64,000 nucleotides of DNA, taken from the NCBI RefSeq assembly GCF_034531395.1, contig NZ_JARVCO010000002.1, positions 558,001 through 622,000 on the forward strand. Direction: 5' to 3'. The DNA is from Pontiella agarivorans (GTDB lineage Bacteria; Verrucomicrobiota; Kiritimatiellia; Kiritimatiellales; Pontiellaceae). The first letter of the stretch is position 1. Each line of letters opens with the position of its first letter. Under the pieces are notes generated by a model. The model saw only the letters and a program-made list of their open reading frames with translations. It was not told where the DNA came from and searched no databases. This document shows positions 27,074-35,273 of the stretch, piece by piece. The position numbers and the translations under genes were made by a program.

Positions 27074-28545
27074 ATCGGAGAAAATTTACAACGGCATCAG
27101 CGGTGTTCGGTCTGTTCGGGCATCGGGTTGCCGGAAAAGAACTGCCGATTCATCAGAAGCTCGGAAAGGGGGCGCTGGATGTCAGTCTGAGAATTCTCAA
27201 TCTTCATGGAGAACAGCCGAAATCCATTCAGAATTTATTTAAGGCTTCGCATCCCATTCTGTTTGCGGAGAAAAATCAGACGTTTGCGGAACTGATGCGG
27301 CATCCGGAAATTGTTAAACGTTGTGCGGATGCCGGAATGACTCATCTCGGCGGTCCGATGCTCGGTTGTATTTCAGAAACGGGGGCATCGGTATGGATCC
27401 GGACGTTAAAGCCGGCTTCAGTTACCGTTGAAGCGAACGGTCGGATGTTCGGACCGGTTGACAGTTTGGAGGAAAGTGATCTGACGGCCGTGATCCGGGT
27501 TGATGGACTGAAACCGGGCAGCGAAACCGGATACCGTGTGCGGATTGACGGGAAACCGATTCGTTTCAATGGAAATACCGTGATTCGTACCACGTCGGAT
27601 AAGCCGGGAATCACCCGCATTGCCTGGGGCAGCTGCTGGCACCGCTGGGGACTGGGGCATCCGCAGATGGATCTGGTCCGGAAACGCAGGCCGAGTGCAT
27701 TGCTGATGATCGGAGACAGCGCAGTACAGGATCGGCTGGGTAAAACCGGTGCAGCCCGTTTTGATGTCATGCTGCGCGATCTGACGCCCCGGTGGACGAC
27801 ATTCTGTTCGGAAGTTCCGGTTTATGCCACCTGGGATGATCATGATTATGCGGGCAATGATATCGGCGGTCTGGTTGAAGGAAAGTTTTCAGCGGAGGAT
27901 CGGTCGAATGTCCGGGATCTGTGGATGCAGACCTGGGTGAATCCCCAATACGGATTTGAGAAAGAACGGAGCGGTATCTTTTTCAAAACACAGATCGGTC
28001 CGGCGGATGTGATTATGATCGACAACCGCTATTTCCGGGATCACAGAAAAGGACTGAACTCCTTTCTCGGTAAAGCGCAGATGGACTGGGTGAAAAAGCA
28101 GCTGCTGGAGAGCAAAGCACCGTTTATCATTCTTTCCTGCGGAACCATGTGGAGCGATTATGTTTCCAATGGAAAGGACTCCTGGGGCAGATATGATAAA
28201 GAGGGCCGCGAGGAGCTTTTCCGTTTTATTGAAGAGCATAAAATCGGCGGTGTTCTGCTGATTTCCGGAGATCGGCACGGTGCGCGCGGTTTTACCATTC
28301 CGCGGAATAACGGATTTAAGTTTTACGAATTCGGCGGTGCCTGTTTCGGCGGGCGGATTGGACCGCCGGCAAAGGATCCGGCCTGGAAAACGCAACTTTA
28401 CGGTATTGCCGCTGAGTATGCATTCAGTGAATTTGATATCGACAGTTCCAAACCGGATCCCGAGGTGACGATGCGTCTGATTCACGAATCGGGAAAAGAG
28501 ATTTATTCGATCACGCTGAAACGAAGCGAGCTGACTCCGGCTTAG
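27070..28545 (+). CDS. PhoD-like metallophosphatase, Tat-type leader
   Basis: 491 residues starting at the ATG that overlaps the sulfatase stop (ATGA). The leader MNRRKFTTASAVFGLFG looks like a Tat signal with a twin arginine, as in PhoD. An N-terminal Fn3-like domain (about 95-180, GASVWIRTLKPASVTVEANG) precedes the catalytic domain. Metal motifs are IAWGSCWHRW, LMIGDSAVQD, ATWDDHDYAGND and LISGDRHGARGF. PhoD enzymes are Ca/Fe phosphodiesterases or phosphatases. In this glycan operon it may remove phosphate or phosphodiester groups from the polysaccharide, though that is inference. About 180 nt without a gene follow it. Confidence 0.9.
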   Translation: MNRRKFTTASAVFGLFGHRVAGKELPIHQKLGKGALDVSLRILNLHGEQPKSIQNLFKASHPILFAEKNQTFAELMRHPEIVKRCADAGMTHLGGPMLGCISETGASVWIRTLKPASVTVEANGRMFGPVDSLEESDLTAVIRVDGLKPGSETGYRVRIDGKPIRFNGNTVIRTTSDKPGITRIAWGSCWHRWGLGHPQMDLVRKRRPSALLMIGDSAVQDRLGKTGAARFDVMLRDLTPRWTTFCSEVPVYATWDDHDYAGNDIGGLVEGKFSAEDRSNVRDLWMQTWVNPQYGFEKERSGIFFKTQIGPADVIMIDNRYFRDHRKGLNSFLGKAQMDWVKKQLLESKAPFIILSCGTMWSDYVSNGKDSWGRYDKEGREELFRFIEEHKIGGVLLISGDRHGARGFTIPRNNGFKFYEFGGACFGGRIGPPAKDPAWKTQLYGIAAEYAFSEFDIDSSKPDPEVTMRLIHESGKEIYSITLKRSELTPA

Positions 28546-28723
28546 AGGGGGTAAAGGAGCCGTTAAAATATAACGTCCGGATGGGGAATTCTTTTTGTAG
28601 AAACGGGCCTTTTCCGGTCGGATTCCTGTCCGGGGAACCGTGGTGTATTCTATTAGATAGATTGATTCGGTTCGGAATACAGGTTGTTCTGCATTTTCTG
28701 TATAACAAAAGGAGAGTGGGCGT

Positions 28724-30781
28724 ATGTCTGGGTGGTTGTTGGGTGTTGGTTATCTCGTTGGTGTGTTCTGTCTATGGGTATCCCCCTGTGGGGCTGACGT
28801 GCTTGATCTGTCCCGCAGCAGGAACGGGGTTGAAGTCTTGAGGGATTACAGCGGCACCCCGGACAGCAGCGGTGTTCTGGAGGTTTATGCGCTGAAAATA
28901 CCGGCGGTTAAACAGGCGGCTTACTGGCGCGGGGAATGGTGGCCCTATGGAGGAAACCGCGTTTGCGGTGAAGTGCTTTCCCGTGATTCTGAAGAGGGCG
29001 GTTTATTTTCGATTCTGGAACTGAACGACGGTTCTTTTCTGGCAGTGCTTCCGCTCTGCGGGGATCAGGCCTGGGCGTGGTTTGCGCCGGACGACGGAGA
29101 GCTGAAACTGAAACTGGGGACCAAAGGTACTGCAACGGTTTCGGGAAACCTTCCGGTGGTGGCATGGTCGCGGTCAGCGTCGCCCTATGAAGCGGCTTCC
29201 GAGGTCTGGAAACTGGCGGCGGAAACAAAGCCGATCAGAGACCATATGAAACTGCGCGGGCAGAAACCTTATCCAGAAATGTTCAACTATCTCGGCTGGT
29301 GCTCATGGGAGGAGTTTAAAAAAGAAATCCGTTCCGATCTGCTGGTAAACGTTTTCCAGGCATTGGAAGAAAATGAGCTGCCGATTCGCTACATGCTGGT
29401 GGATGACGGGCATTTTTCGGCTCAGACGCTTTTGCCGAAGAGGGATACTTTTCCGGAGGGATATGCGCCGCTGACCGCCCTTAGAAATGACCGGGGTATT
29501 TCCTGGGTGGGGATGTGGCATGCACTGCTGGGTGAGGCCAAAGGACTGGAGCCGGGGAACCCTCCGGCTCTTTCGGATGCCATGATGACATTGCGGAACG
29601 GGAAGGCGGTTCCGAAACCGGACGCCCGTTCGATCCGCATGTTCATGGAGTATCTGTTCAGCTCTTCCGAAAAGGATGATATCGATTTTATAAAAGTTGA
29701 TTTCTGCGGAACCCTGCTGCCTTTTATTGCCGGAACGGAAACGCAGAAAGCGGCTTCTGATTTTCCGGAGACGAATGAGCAGGCCATCGGGAATCCTTCT
29801 GCCATGGCGGCTCTCTATTCGCGTATTTACCAGAGTGTGGCAGAAGAACGGTTTGACGGGGTGCTGAACTGTAACTGGCACGTTCCTCATTTTATTTTTA
29901 ATTCTGGAAACAGTGTCGTTGGACGCTGCGGTCCGGATTATAAACTGACGGTGGAACGTGCGCGGCGGTCCGTTTTCACCAATTTCAGTACCATCCCCTG
30001 GCTGGGGCAGGTGGCGTGGGGGGATCACGATATGTTTCATTCCTCCGATAAACTGGCCGCACGGATGATGGCCGTTTCCAAGGCGTTATCCGGAGGACCG
30101 GCCTATCTTTCCGATGCCCCGGACCGGCTTGTTCCGGAAGTGGTCTGGCCGCTTTGTTATTCGGACGGACGGCTGCTGCGTCCGCTGGCTCCCGGTGCAC
30201 CGCTGCCGGAAGACCTGTTTATGAACGAAAACACGATGCGGATTTTTCGTACGATGTCTCCGTTGCCGAACCGTTCTGCAGCTTTTGCCTGTTTTAATCT
30301 GCAGGGTGATGGAAAGCGTGCAGAGCCGGTGTTGGAGACGATCATTAAACCTGAGCACTATTCGTCGGCGTCGGGCATGATTCAGCCGTTTCCCGGGGAT
30401 TGGAATATTCCGGAAGAAGGATTGCTGGTTTATGATTTTCAGACCCGGTCGGCCGTCAAACTGCCCTGCTCCGGATATCGGGTGAAACTCGCCGGTTTCG
30501 GGGAGTACCTGCTTCAGCTGAGTCCGGTTCAGAACGGATGGTCTGTGATTGGACGTCCGGATAAATATCTGGCTGCGGCGGCGGTTGATGTGCTGCACTG
30601 CGATGAAAAAGAGCTTTCTGTCAGGATGCATGAAGCGGGGCCGTTGGCGATATGGCTGGAAAAGGGCGTTCCATATGTTGACGGGGCCGTGTTTAAATCC
30701 TGTGGAAACGGATTGTTTGTTGCGGAATGGCCTGCAACGGCTGAACCGGCGGTTATTACGATACGAAAAGGAGAACAATGA
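28724..30781 (+). CDS. GH36-like/raffinose-synthase-family alpha-galactosidase
   Basis: 685 residues with a signal peptide (to about CGA at 24) and an AAAGGAG ribosome binding site. The N-terminal beta-sandwich (about 30-180) leads to a TIM barrel. FNYLGWCSWEEFKKEI, YMLVDDGHFS and IDFIKVDFCG carry the probable nucleophile D326. VVGRCGPDYK holds a candidate acid/base, D405. GQVAWGDHDMFHS and a C-terminal beta domain complete the raffinose synthase/Sip1-type layout. Bacterial members are probably retaining alpha-galactosidases. It overlaps the GH29 gene by 4 nt (ATGA), so alpha-galactosyl and fucosyl residues are probably removed from one glycan. The palindrome at 29354 is in the coding region. 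Confidence 0.82.
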   Translation: MSGWLLGVGYLVGVFCLWVSPCGADVLDLSRSRNGVEVLRDYSGTPDSSGVLEVYALKIPAVKQAAYWRGEWWPYGGNRVCGEVLSRDSEEGGLFSILELNDGSFLAVLPLCGDQAWAWFAPDDGELKLKLGTKGTATVSGNLPVVAWSRSASPYEAASEVWKLAAETKPIRDHMKLRGQKPYPEMFNYLGWCSWEEFKKEIRSDLLVNVFQALEENELPIRYMLVDDGHFSAQTLLPKRDTFPEGYAPLTALRNDRGISWVGMWHALLGEAKGLEPGNPPALSDAMMTLRNGKAVPKPDARSIRMFMEYLFSSSEKDDIDFIKVDFCGTLLPFIAGTETQKAASDFPETNEQAIGNPSAMAALYSRIYQSVAEERFDGVLNCNWHVPHFIFNSGNSVVGRCGPDYKLTVERARRSVFTNFSTIPWLGQVAWGDHDMFHSSDKLAARMMAVSKALSGGPAYLSDAPDRLVPEVVWPLCYSDGRLLRPLAPGAPLPEDLFMNENTMRIFRTMSPLPNRSAAFACFNLQGDGKRAEPVLETIIKPEHYSSASGMIQPFPGDWNIPEEGLLVYDFQTRSAVKLPCSGYRVKLAGFGEYLLQLSPVQNGWSVIGRPDKYLAAAAVDVLHCDEKELSVRMHEAGPLAIWLEKGVPYVDGAVFKSCGNGLFVAEWPATAEPAVITIRKGEQ
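29354..29368. repeat. Dispersed palindrome, core GGCAT
   Basis: Perfect copy in the GH36-like gene, read as F-Q-A-L-E. Confidence 0.9.
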
Positions 30782-32259
30782 AAAATACGATGATGCTCAT
30801 CATGCTGATGCTGCTGGCCGTCAGTGCTTCAGCGGAAAAATATGAAGAAGACTGGAGCTCGTTGCGCCGGCATTCCGTGCCGGAGTGGCTGGATGGTATG
30901 AAGTTCGGCATCTACTGCCATTGGGGGCCGCAGACCATTCAGCTTGTGGAAAAACAGAAAGGGAATGAAATCTCCCGCCCTGAGGCTTTTGAGATGTGGC
31001 GGGGTGAAAAGTTTGATGCCGCAGCATGGGTTGATCTGTTCGAAAAAGCGGGGGCGCAGTTTGCCGGTCCGGTGGCGTGGCATGGGTCGGGTATTCTCAA
31101 CTGGGACAGCGATTTCTCGGACTGGACGATGGCGAAACGCGGGCCGAAAATCGATATGGTCGGTGAGTTGGTTTCCGAATTGCGGAAACGCAATATGAAG
31201 GTGCTGATGTCGTTCCATAACAACCGGTCGATCTGGGGTCAGGTTTCGCCGGAAAACAAGCTGGTTCTGGATCCGGCCGGAGAAAAGGAGGAACCGCTGT
31301 ATGCTGCCAATGAAGGACGCCGCGATGAGCAATTGCTGGAGGGCTGGTTTGCGCGCATGAAGGAGGCGATTGATAAGTACGCGCCGGATATGGTCTGGGT
31401 GGATACAAGTTATGGCGGAACGGTGGGGGCTGAATTGCAGAATCGCAGTATTCAGGGGCGGCATCTTCCGGGAAAGGATAATGCCATCCGTACCATTCCC
31501 GAGCCGTGGCAGCAGAAGCATTTGGCCTATTATTTCAATCAGGCCGCTGCGGATGGGCGTGAGGTGGAGTTTATTTATAAGTCGTTCGATATTCCGCCGG
31601 GCATCGGCATGCGGGATATTGAAAACGGCAGTCTGATCGGGCTGCAGTACGATCCCTGGATGGCGGATATCAACATGGCGCATCATCTGGAGTGGGGAAC
31701 GCCGTGGTTTTATAATCCGAACAATCCGATGAAGTCGGCGAACCATCTGGTGGATCTGCTGGTGGATCTCGCCAGTAAAAACGGCCGCATGCTGTTGAGT
31801 GTGCCGCCGATGGCCGATGGTTCTTTTTCGGCGGATCAGGTGAAGCAGCTGACCGATCTTGGAAACTGGCTGAAGCTCAATGGCGAAGCCGTCTATGATA
31901 CGGTTCCCTGGAGTTATTTCGGGGAGGGGCCGACTGAAGAAACGTCGCCGGGGCACCATCAGCATGGCACCTGGGACGGGAAGGATGAAAATATTCCGCA
32001 CTGGGGCGCGGAGGATATCCGCTTCACGCAGAAGAACAAAATTCTCTATGCCATCGTTCTGGGGTGGCCCGGGGAAAAGCTGAAGATCCGGACGCTTGGC
32101 CATGCCGGAAAAATCTATCCCGGCGAATTCCAGTCGTTGGAACTTCTGGGGTGTGAGGAGACACTTGAATGGACGCAGTCGCCGGAGGCGCTGACCGTCA
32201 GGTTCCCGAAAGAAAAACCCTGCGATTTTGCCTATGTTCTGAAGATTGAACGGAAATAA
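30778..32259 (+). CDS. GH29-family alpha-L-fucosidase-like enzyme
   Basis: 493 residues with a signal peptide ending SASA. The GH29 barrel opens VPEWLDGMKFGIYCHWGPQTI, and WDSDFSDWTMAKRGPKIDMVGEL is recognisable. The nucleophile region is YAPDMVWVDTSYGG with D209. The usual KHHDGF block is altered to AWHGSGI, so this is a divergent subfamily, and activity on fucose versus a related sugar is uncertain. KNGRMLLSVPPMADGSF is the conserved barrel end. It is the last gene of the sulfatase-PhoD-GH36-GH29 operon. The sensor kinase gene begins 91 nt downstream. Confidence 0.87.
   Translation: MKNTMMLIMLMLLAVSASAEKYEEDWSSLRRHSVPEWLDGMKFGIYCHWGPQTIQLVEKQKGNEISRPEAFEMWRGEKFDAAAWVDLFEKAGAQFAGPVAWHGSGILNWDSDFSDWTMAKRGPKIDMVGELVSELRKRNMKVLMSFHNNRSIWGQVSPENKLVLDPAGEKEEPLYAANEGRRDEQLLEGWFARMKEAIDKYAPDMVWVDTSYGGTVGAELQNRSIQGRHLPGKDNAIRTIPEPWQQKHLAYYFNQAAADGREVEFIYKSFDIPPGIGMRDIENGSLIGLQYDPWMADINMAHHLEWGTPWFYNPNNPMKSANHLVDLLVDLASKNGRMLLSVPPMADGSFSADQVKQLTDLGNWLKLNGEAVYDTVPWSYFGEGPTEETSPGHHQHGTWDGKDENIPHWGAEDIRFTQKNKILYAIVLGWPGEKLKIRTLGHAGKIYPGEFQSLELLGCEETLEWTQSPEALTVRFPKEKPCDFAYVLKIERK
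32128..32142. repeat. Dispersed palindrome, core GTCGT
   Basis: Perfect copy near the 3' end of the GH29 gene, read as F-Q-S-L-E. Confidence 0.9.
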
Positions 32260-32350
32260 CGGATGTGCAATCGGCCCGGGGATCGTGATCGAGCAGACTT
32301 GTTCCTGTATTGCCTCACTGCTATTTTCAGATTTCGTGAAAGGTTATTGT

Positions 32351-34510
32351 ATGAAGTTTGTCCGGGTATTGCTGTGTACTCTCAGTCTGATTTTGTTCTG
32401 TGGAGAGGCTCACGCAGCCGTGGATTCCATTTTCAAGCTTCGACGGATGAACGAGCAGAGTGCCGCCGAAGGCCGGCCGGTTGAGATTCGTGCGCAGGTG
32501 GTTCGCACGAACCCTATCCAGAACTCGCTGTTTATTTTTGACGGCAAAGAAGAGGGGGCTTTTGTCAAAGGACCGCCGGACACTCAGACGGTCGGTCGTT
32601 TGAAGCAGGGGGACATTGTCATCGTCCGCGGAATTACGACCGCGGGCGGTTTTGCACCGGACATCCAGGCATCGAGGATAGATGTGGTCGGTCATGAGAA
32701 GGTTCCTGACGGAAAGCCTGTGCAGAACAACGACTTTCTTTCTACCGGGCAGGATTCGAATTGGGTTCAGGTTCGCGGCCGTGTACTGGCGTTTAATAAA
32801 TCCTCCAATTCAAAGTTTATCCTGGTGGAAGTCAGCCGGAATTCCCGGATTCTCAATCTGCAGGTTCCTTATTCTGATGAGAACATGGTGAAACTGAATG
32901 AACATCTGTTCAGCTTTGTTCACGTCAATGCAGTGGCCGGAACCATCTTTAACCTTAACCGACAGATGGTCGACCGCGTATTTTATGTCCATTCTGCAGA
33001 TGATTTCCGGACCGCCGGAAAAGAGTTTCGGATGAATGTGGAAACTGATGCCCAGATTCATGAACTGATGCGTTTCCGTATGGTGGTGAACCGGCCGATC
33101 CGAACGTTCGGATCGGTGATTCATGCGGCTGAAGGTGAGATTTATATTCGGAACGAAAAAGCAGGGTTGCGGGTTTCAGTTCCTCCTGCAACACAGGTTA
33201 AACCCGGGGATGATGTGGCCGTGGTCGGCATCGTTGAGCCGCTTCCGGTGAGTCCGGCATTTATTGCCGGTTCGGTGGAGGTGACTGGAAATTCAGGTGT
33301 TCCGGAACCGATTGCGGTGGATTTGGATCGATCGATTGATGCACGGCTGAATTTTAACCTGATTCAGGTAACGGCTGAGCTGGTCGACTATTCCAGTGAA
33401 TATTTCAGTGAGGACGGTTCCTCCATGCAGTTGCTTCGTTGCCGTGCCGGTGGACAGGTTTTTGATGTGATTCTTCCGGGGGATATGCCTCGGAACGAAG
33501 AGTTGGAGCCCGGGGCTCAGCTTCGTCTGACCGGCCTGTGTCATGTGTTGAAACGGCCTGAGCGGCATTGGTATCTCGATGTGGTTGGTTTTCGGCTGGA
33601 GGTGCGGCATCCCGCTGATGTTGAGGTGCTGGCGGCTGCCCCATGGTGGAATACCCGGCGATTGGTCTGGTTTTCGGGGATTACGGTCAGTTTGTCTTCC
33701 CTGTTTTTGGTGTGGATTGTCGCATTGCGTAAAACAGTGGACCGGCAGACGACGATTATTAGCGAAAAGGTGGAGCGTGAGGCGGTCATGGAGGAGCGTT
33801 CGCGCATGGCGCGCGAACTGCATGATAATCTGGAACAAGGTCTGGCCGGAGCATCCATACAACTGAGCGGCTGTCAGCGGCTGGTTGAATTGAGCCGGGA
33901 GCAGCAGTTGGATTTTCTGGAAGCTTTGCGGTCTTCGGAACAAAATGGGCTTCAGGATCAACGGGAGCACCAGCGTTTTGAGGTCGAGAAATCGGCTGCA
34001 AAACAGTTCCGGGCCCTGGAACTGGTGAGCAATATGGTGGACCGTTGCAGCAAAGAGGCGCGGGCGACTATTCTCGAACTGCGCGGCGGTCTGCTGGAAA
34101 AAATGGATTTGTGTACCGCTGTGGAAATAACCATTGAGCCGCTGGCCCGCGAATGCGGGGCAAAGCTGGACTATGCCTGCATCGGAAAGCCGGTGGGGTT
34201 GCAGCTTAAAGCCGAACGGCACCTGCTGCTGTTTATCAAGGAAGCTGTCAGTAATGCCGCGCGGCATTCGTCTCCTTCAACAATTTCCGTGCAGATTGAA
34301 TATGAGGCAGATGCAATGCGGGTTAGGATCGAGGATGATGGGTGCGGTTTTGATATGGCGGAAAGTGTGAAGCTGGGACATTTTGGTTTACGGGGCATGA
34401 AAGAACGTGCGGCTCAGCTGGATAGCGAACTTGAAATTGAGAGTGAAAAGGGCAAAGGCACCTGTATTCTTCTGTTGTTGCCTTCGCTCAGGAAATGGGG
34501 GATAGGTTAA
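32351..34510 (+). CDS. Sensor histidine kinase (NarL-type) with OB-fold-like periplasmic domain
   Basis: 719 residues from the ATG at 32351, chosen because it opens a signal peptide (MKFVRVLLCTLSLILFCGEAHA) and has AAAGG upstream. Residues about 25-430 are periplasmic and look like a chain of OB-fold-like units (GRPVEIRAQVV, NWVQVRGRVL, IHAAEGEIYIRN, LIQVTAELVDY). One TM segment (about 437-460) precedes a HisKA_3 dimerisation helix with phospho-acceptor H491 in ARELHDNLEQG. The HATPase has KEAVSNAARHS, DDGCGFD and GLRGMKERA. It is followed without a gap by its response regulator. The position after the glycan operon suggests it senses a breakdown product; the ligand is unknown. Confidence 0.92.
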   Translation: MKFVRVLLCTLSLILFCGEAHAAVDSIFKLRRMNEQSAAEGRPVEIRAQVVRTNPIQNSLFIFDGKEEGAFVKGPPDTQTVGRLKQGDIVIVRGITTAGGFAPDIQASRIDVVGHEKVPDGKPVQNNDFLSTGQDSNWVQVRGRVLAFNKSSNSKFILVEVSRNSRILNLQVPYSDENMVKLNEHLFSFVHVNAVAGTIFNLNRQMVDRVFYVHSADDFRTAGKEFRMNVETDAQIHELMRFRMVVNRPIRTFGSVIHAAEGEIYIRNEKAGLRVSVPPATQVKPGDDVAVVGIVEPLPVSPAFIAGSVEVTGNSGVPEPIAVDLDRSIDARLNFNLIQVTAELVDYSSEYFSEDGSSMQLLRCRAGGQVFDVILPGDMPRNEELEPGAQLRLTGLCHVLKRPERHWYLDVVGFRLEVRHPADVEVLAAAPWWNTRRLVWFSGITVSLSSLFLVWIVALRKTVDRQTTIISEKVEREAVMEERSRMARELHDNLEQGLAGASIQLSGCQRLVELSREQQLDFLEALRSSEQNGLQDQREHQRFEVEKSAAKQFRALELVSNMVDRCSKEARATILELRGGLLEKMDLCTAVEITIEPLARECGAKLDYACIGKPVGLQLKAERHLLLFIKEAVSNAARHSSPSTISVQIEYEADAMRVRIEDDGCGFDMAESVKLGHFGLRGMKERAAQLDSELEIESEKGKGTCILLLLPSLRKWGIG

Positions 34511-35137
34511 ATGATTCGTATTTTAGTGGTGGATGATAATGCGCTGATGCGGCTGGGACTGACCGAGGCCATCGGTATCGAACCGGAATTGGAAGTGGCC
34601 GGGGAAGCGGCGAGCGGAGCGGAAGCGCTGGAGGTTTTCCGGAGAGTAAACCCGGATGTAATCACCATGGACTACCAGATGCCCGGTGGCGAGAGCGGCA
34701 TTGAATGCACGAAAAAGATTATGGCCGAAGATCCGCATGCTAAAGTTATTCTGCTCTCGGTGTTCGATTCAGAAGAGGATATTTATCTGGCGAAACAGGC
34801 CGGGGTGAAGGGGTACCTCACCAAAAAGGCCGGCGGAGTACGCGATGTGATTGGGGCGATTCAGGAGGTGGCATCGGGCGGGACCTATTTCCCGGCTCAG
34901 ATTGCGACCAAACTGAATAACCGGCTTAAACAGCCCGATCTGACCAAACGTGAAATGCAGGTGCTGAAACTGTTGGCGGAGGGGAACAGTAACAAGGAAA
35001 TCGGAGATATTCTGAGTATTTCACTGGCCACAGTCAAACTGCACATTGCCAATTTGCGTGAAAAACTGGGGGCTTCTGATCGGACGCAGGCCGTGGTTTT
35101 CGCCTATAAACGCGGAATTCTTCATCTAGATGATTAA
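34511..35137 (+). CDS. NarL/FixJ-family response regulator
   Basis: 208 residues. The receiver domain (1-120) has the acidic pair in VVDDN, phospho-acceptor D54 in [10 protein letters not shown], the Thr/Ser switch LLSVF and K in YLTKKA. The LuxR-type HTH (about 142-205) contains [23 protein letters not shown]. The ATG directly follows the kinase stop codon, so the two are co-expressed. Likely targets are the neighbouring glycan genes or the secreted protein gene at 35274, but no operator could be assigned. Confidence 0.95.
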   Translation: MIRILVVDDNALMRLGLTEAIGIEPELEVAGEAASGAEALEVFRRVNPDVITMDYQMPGGESGIECTKKIMAEDPHAKVILLSVFDSEEDIYLAKQAGVKGYLTKKAGGVRDVIGAIQEVASGGTYFPAQIATKLNNRLKQPDLTKREMQVLKLLAEGNSNKEIGDILSISLATVKLHIANLREKLGASDRTQAVVFAYKRGILHLDD

Positions 35138-35207
35138 AACCTAACCTTTAGGTTATATCGACCATCGGATAGATAGACGGAAAAGATTCTCCATGTAAAA
35201 AAAGATG

Positions 35208-35253
35208 TTAACGCTCTCTAAGCAAGGCTGGCGAGTACAGTTCGGAGCGTTAA
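35208..35253. promoter_or_regulatory. Inverted repeat in the leader of the secreted FN3 protein gene
   Basis: TTAACGCTC (35208-35216) and GAGCGTTAA (35245-35253) are perfect 9-nt inverted copies separated by 28 nt, ending 20 bp before the ATG. It may be an RNA stem near the ribosome binding site (GGAGG) or a pair of operator half-sites. A shorter hairpin, AACCTAA-N3-TTAGGTT, just past the response regulator stop, could be a weak terminator. Confidence 0.5.
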
Positions 35254-35273
35254 ACACTTAATGGAGGATAAAG

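Noticed and set aside
32246-32350. Longer start for the sensor kinase at 32246
   Set aside because: It overlaps the GH29 stop and would place 35 residues before a clean signal peptide; the ATG at 32351 explains the export signal.
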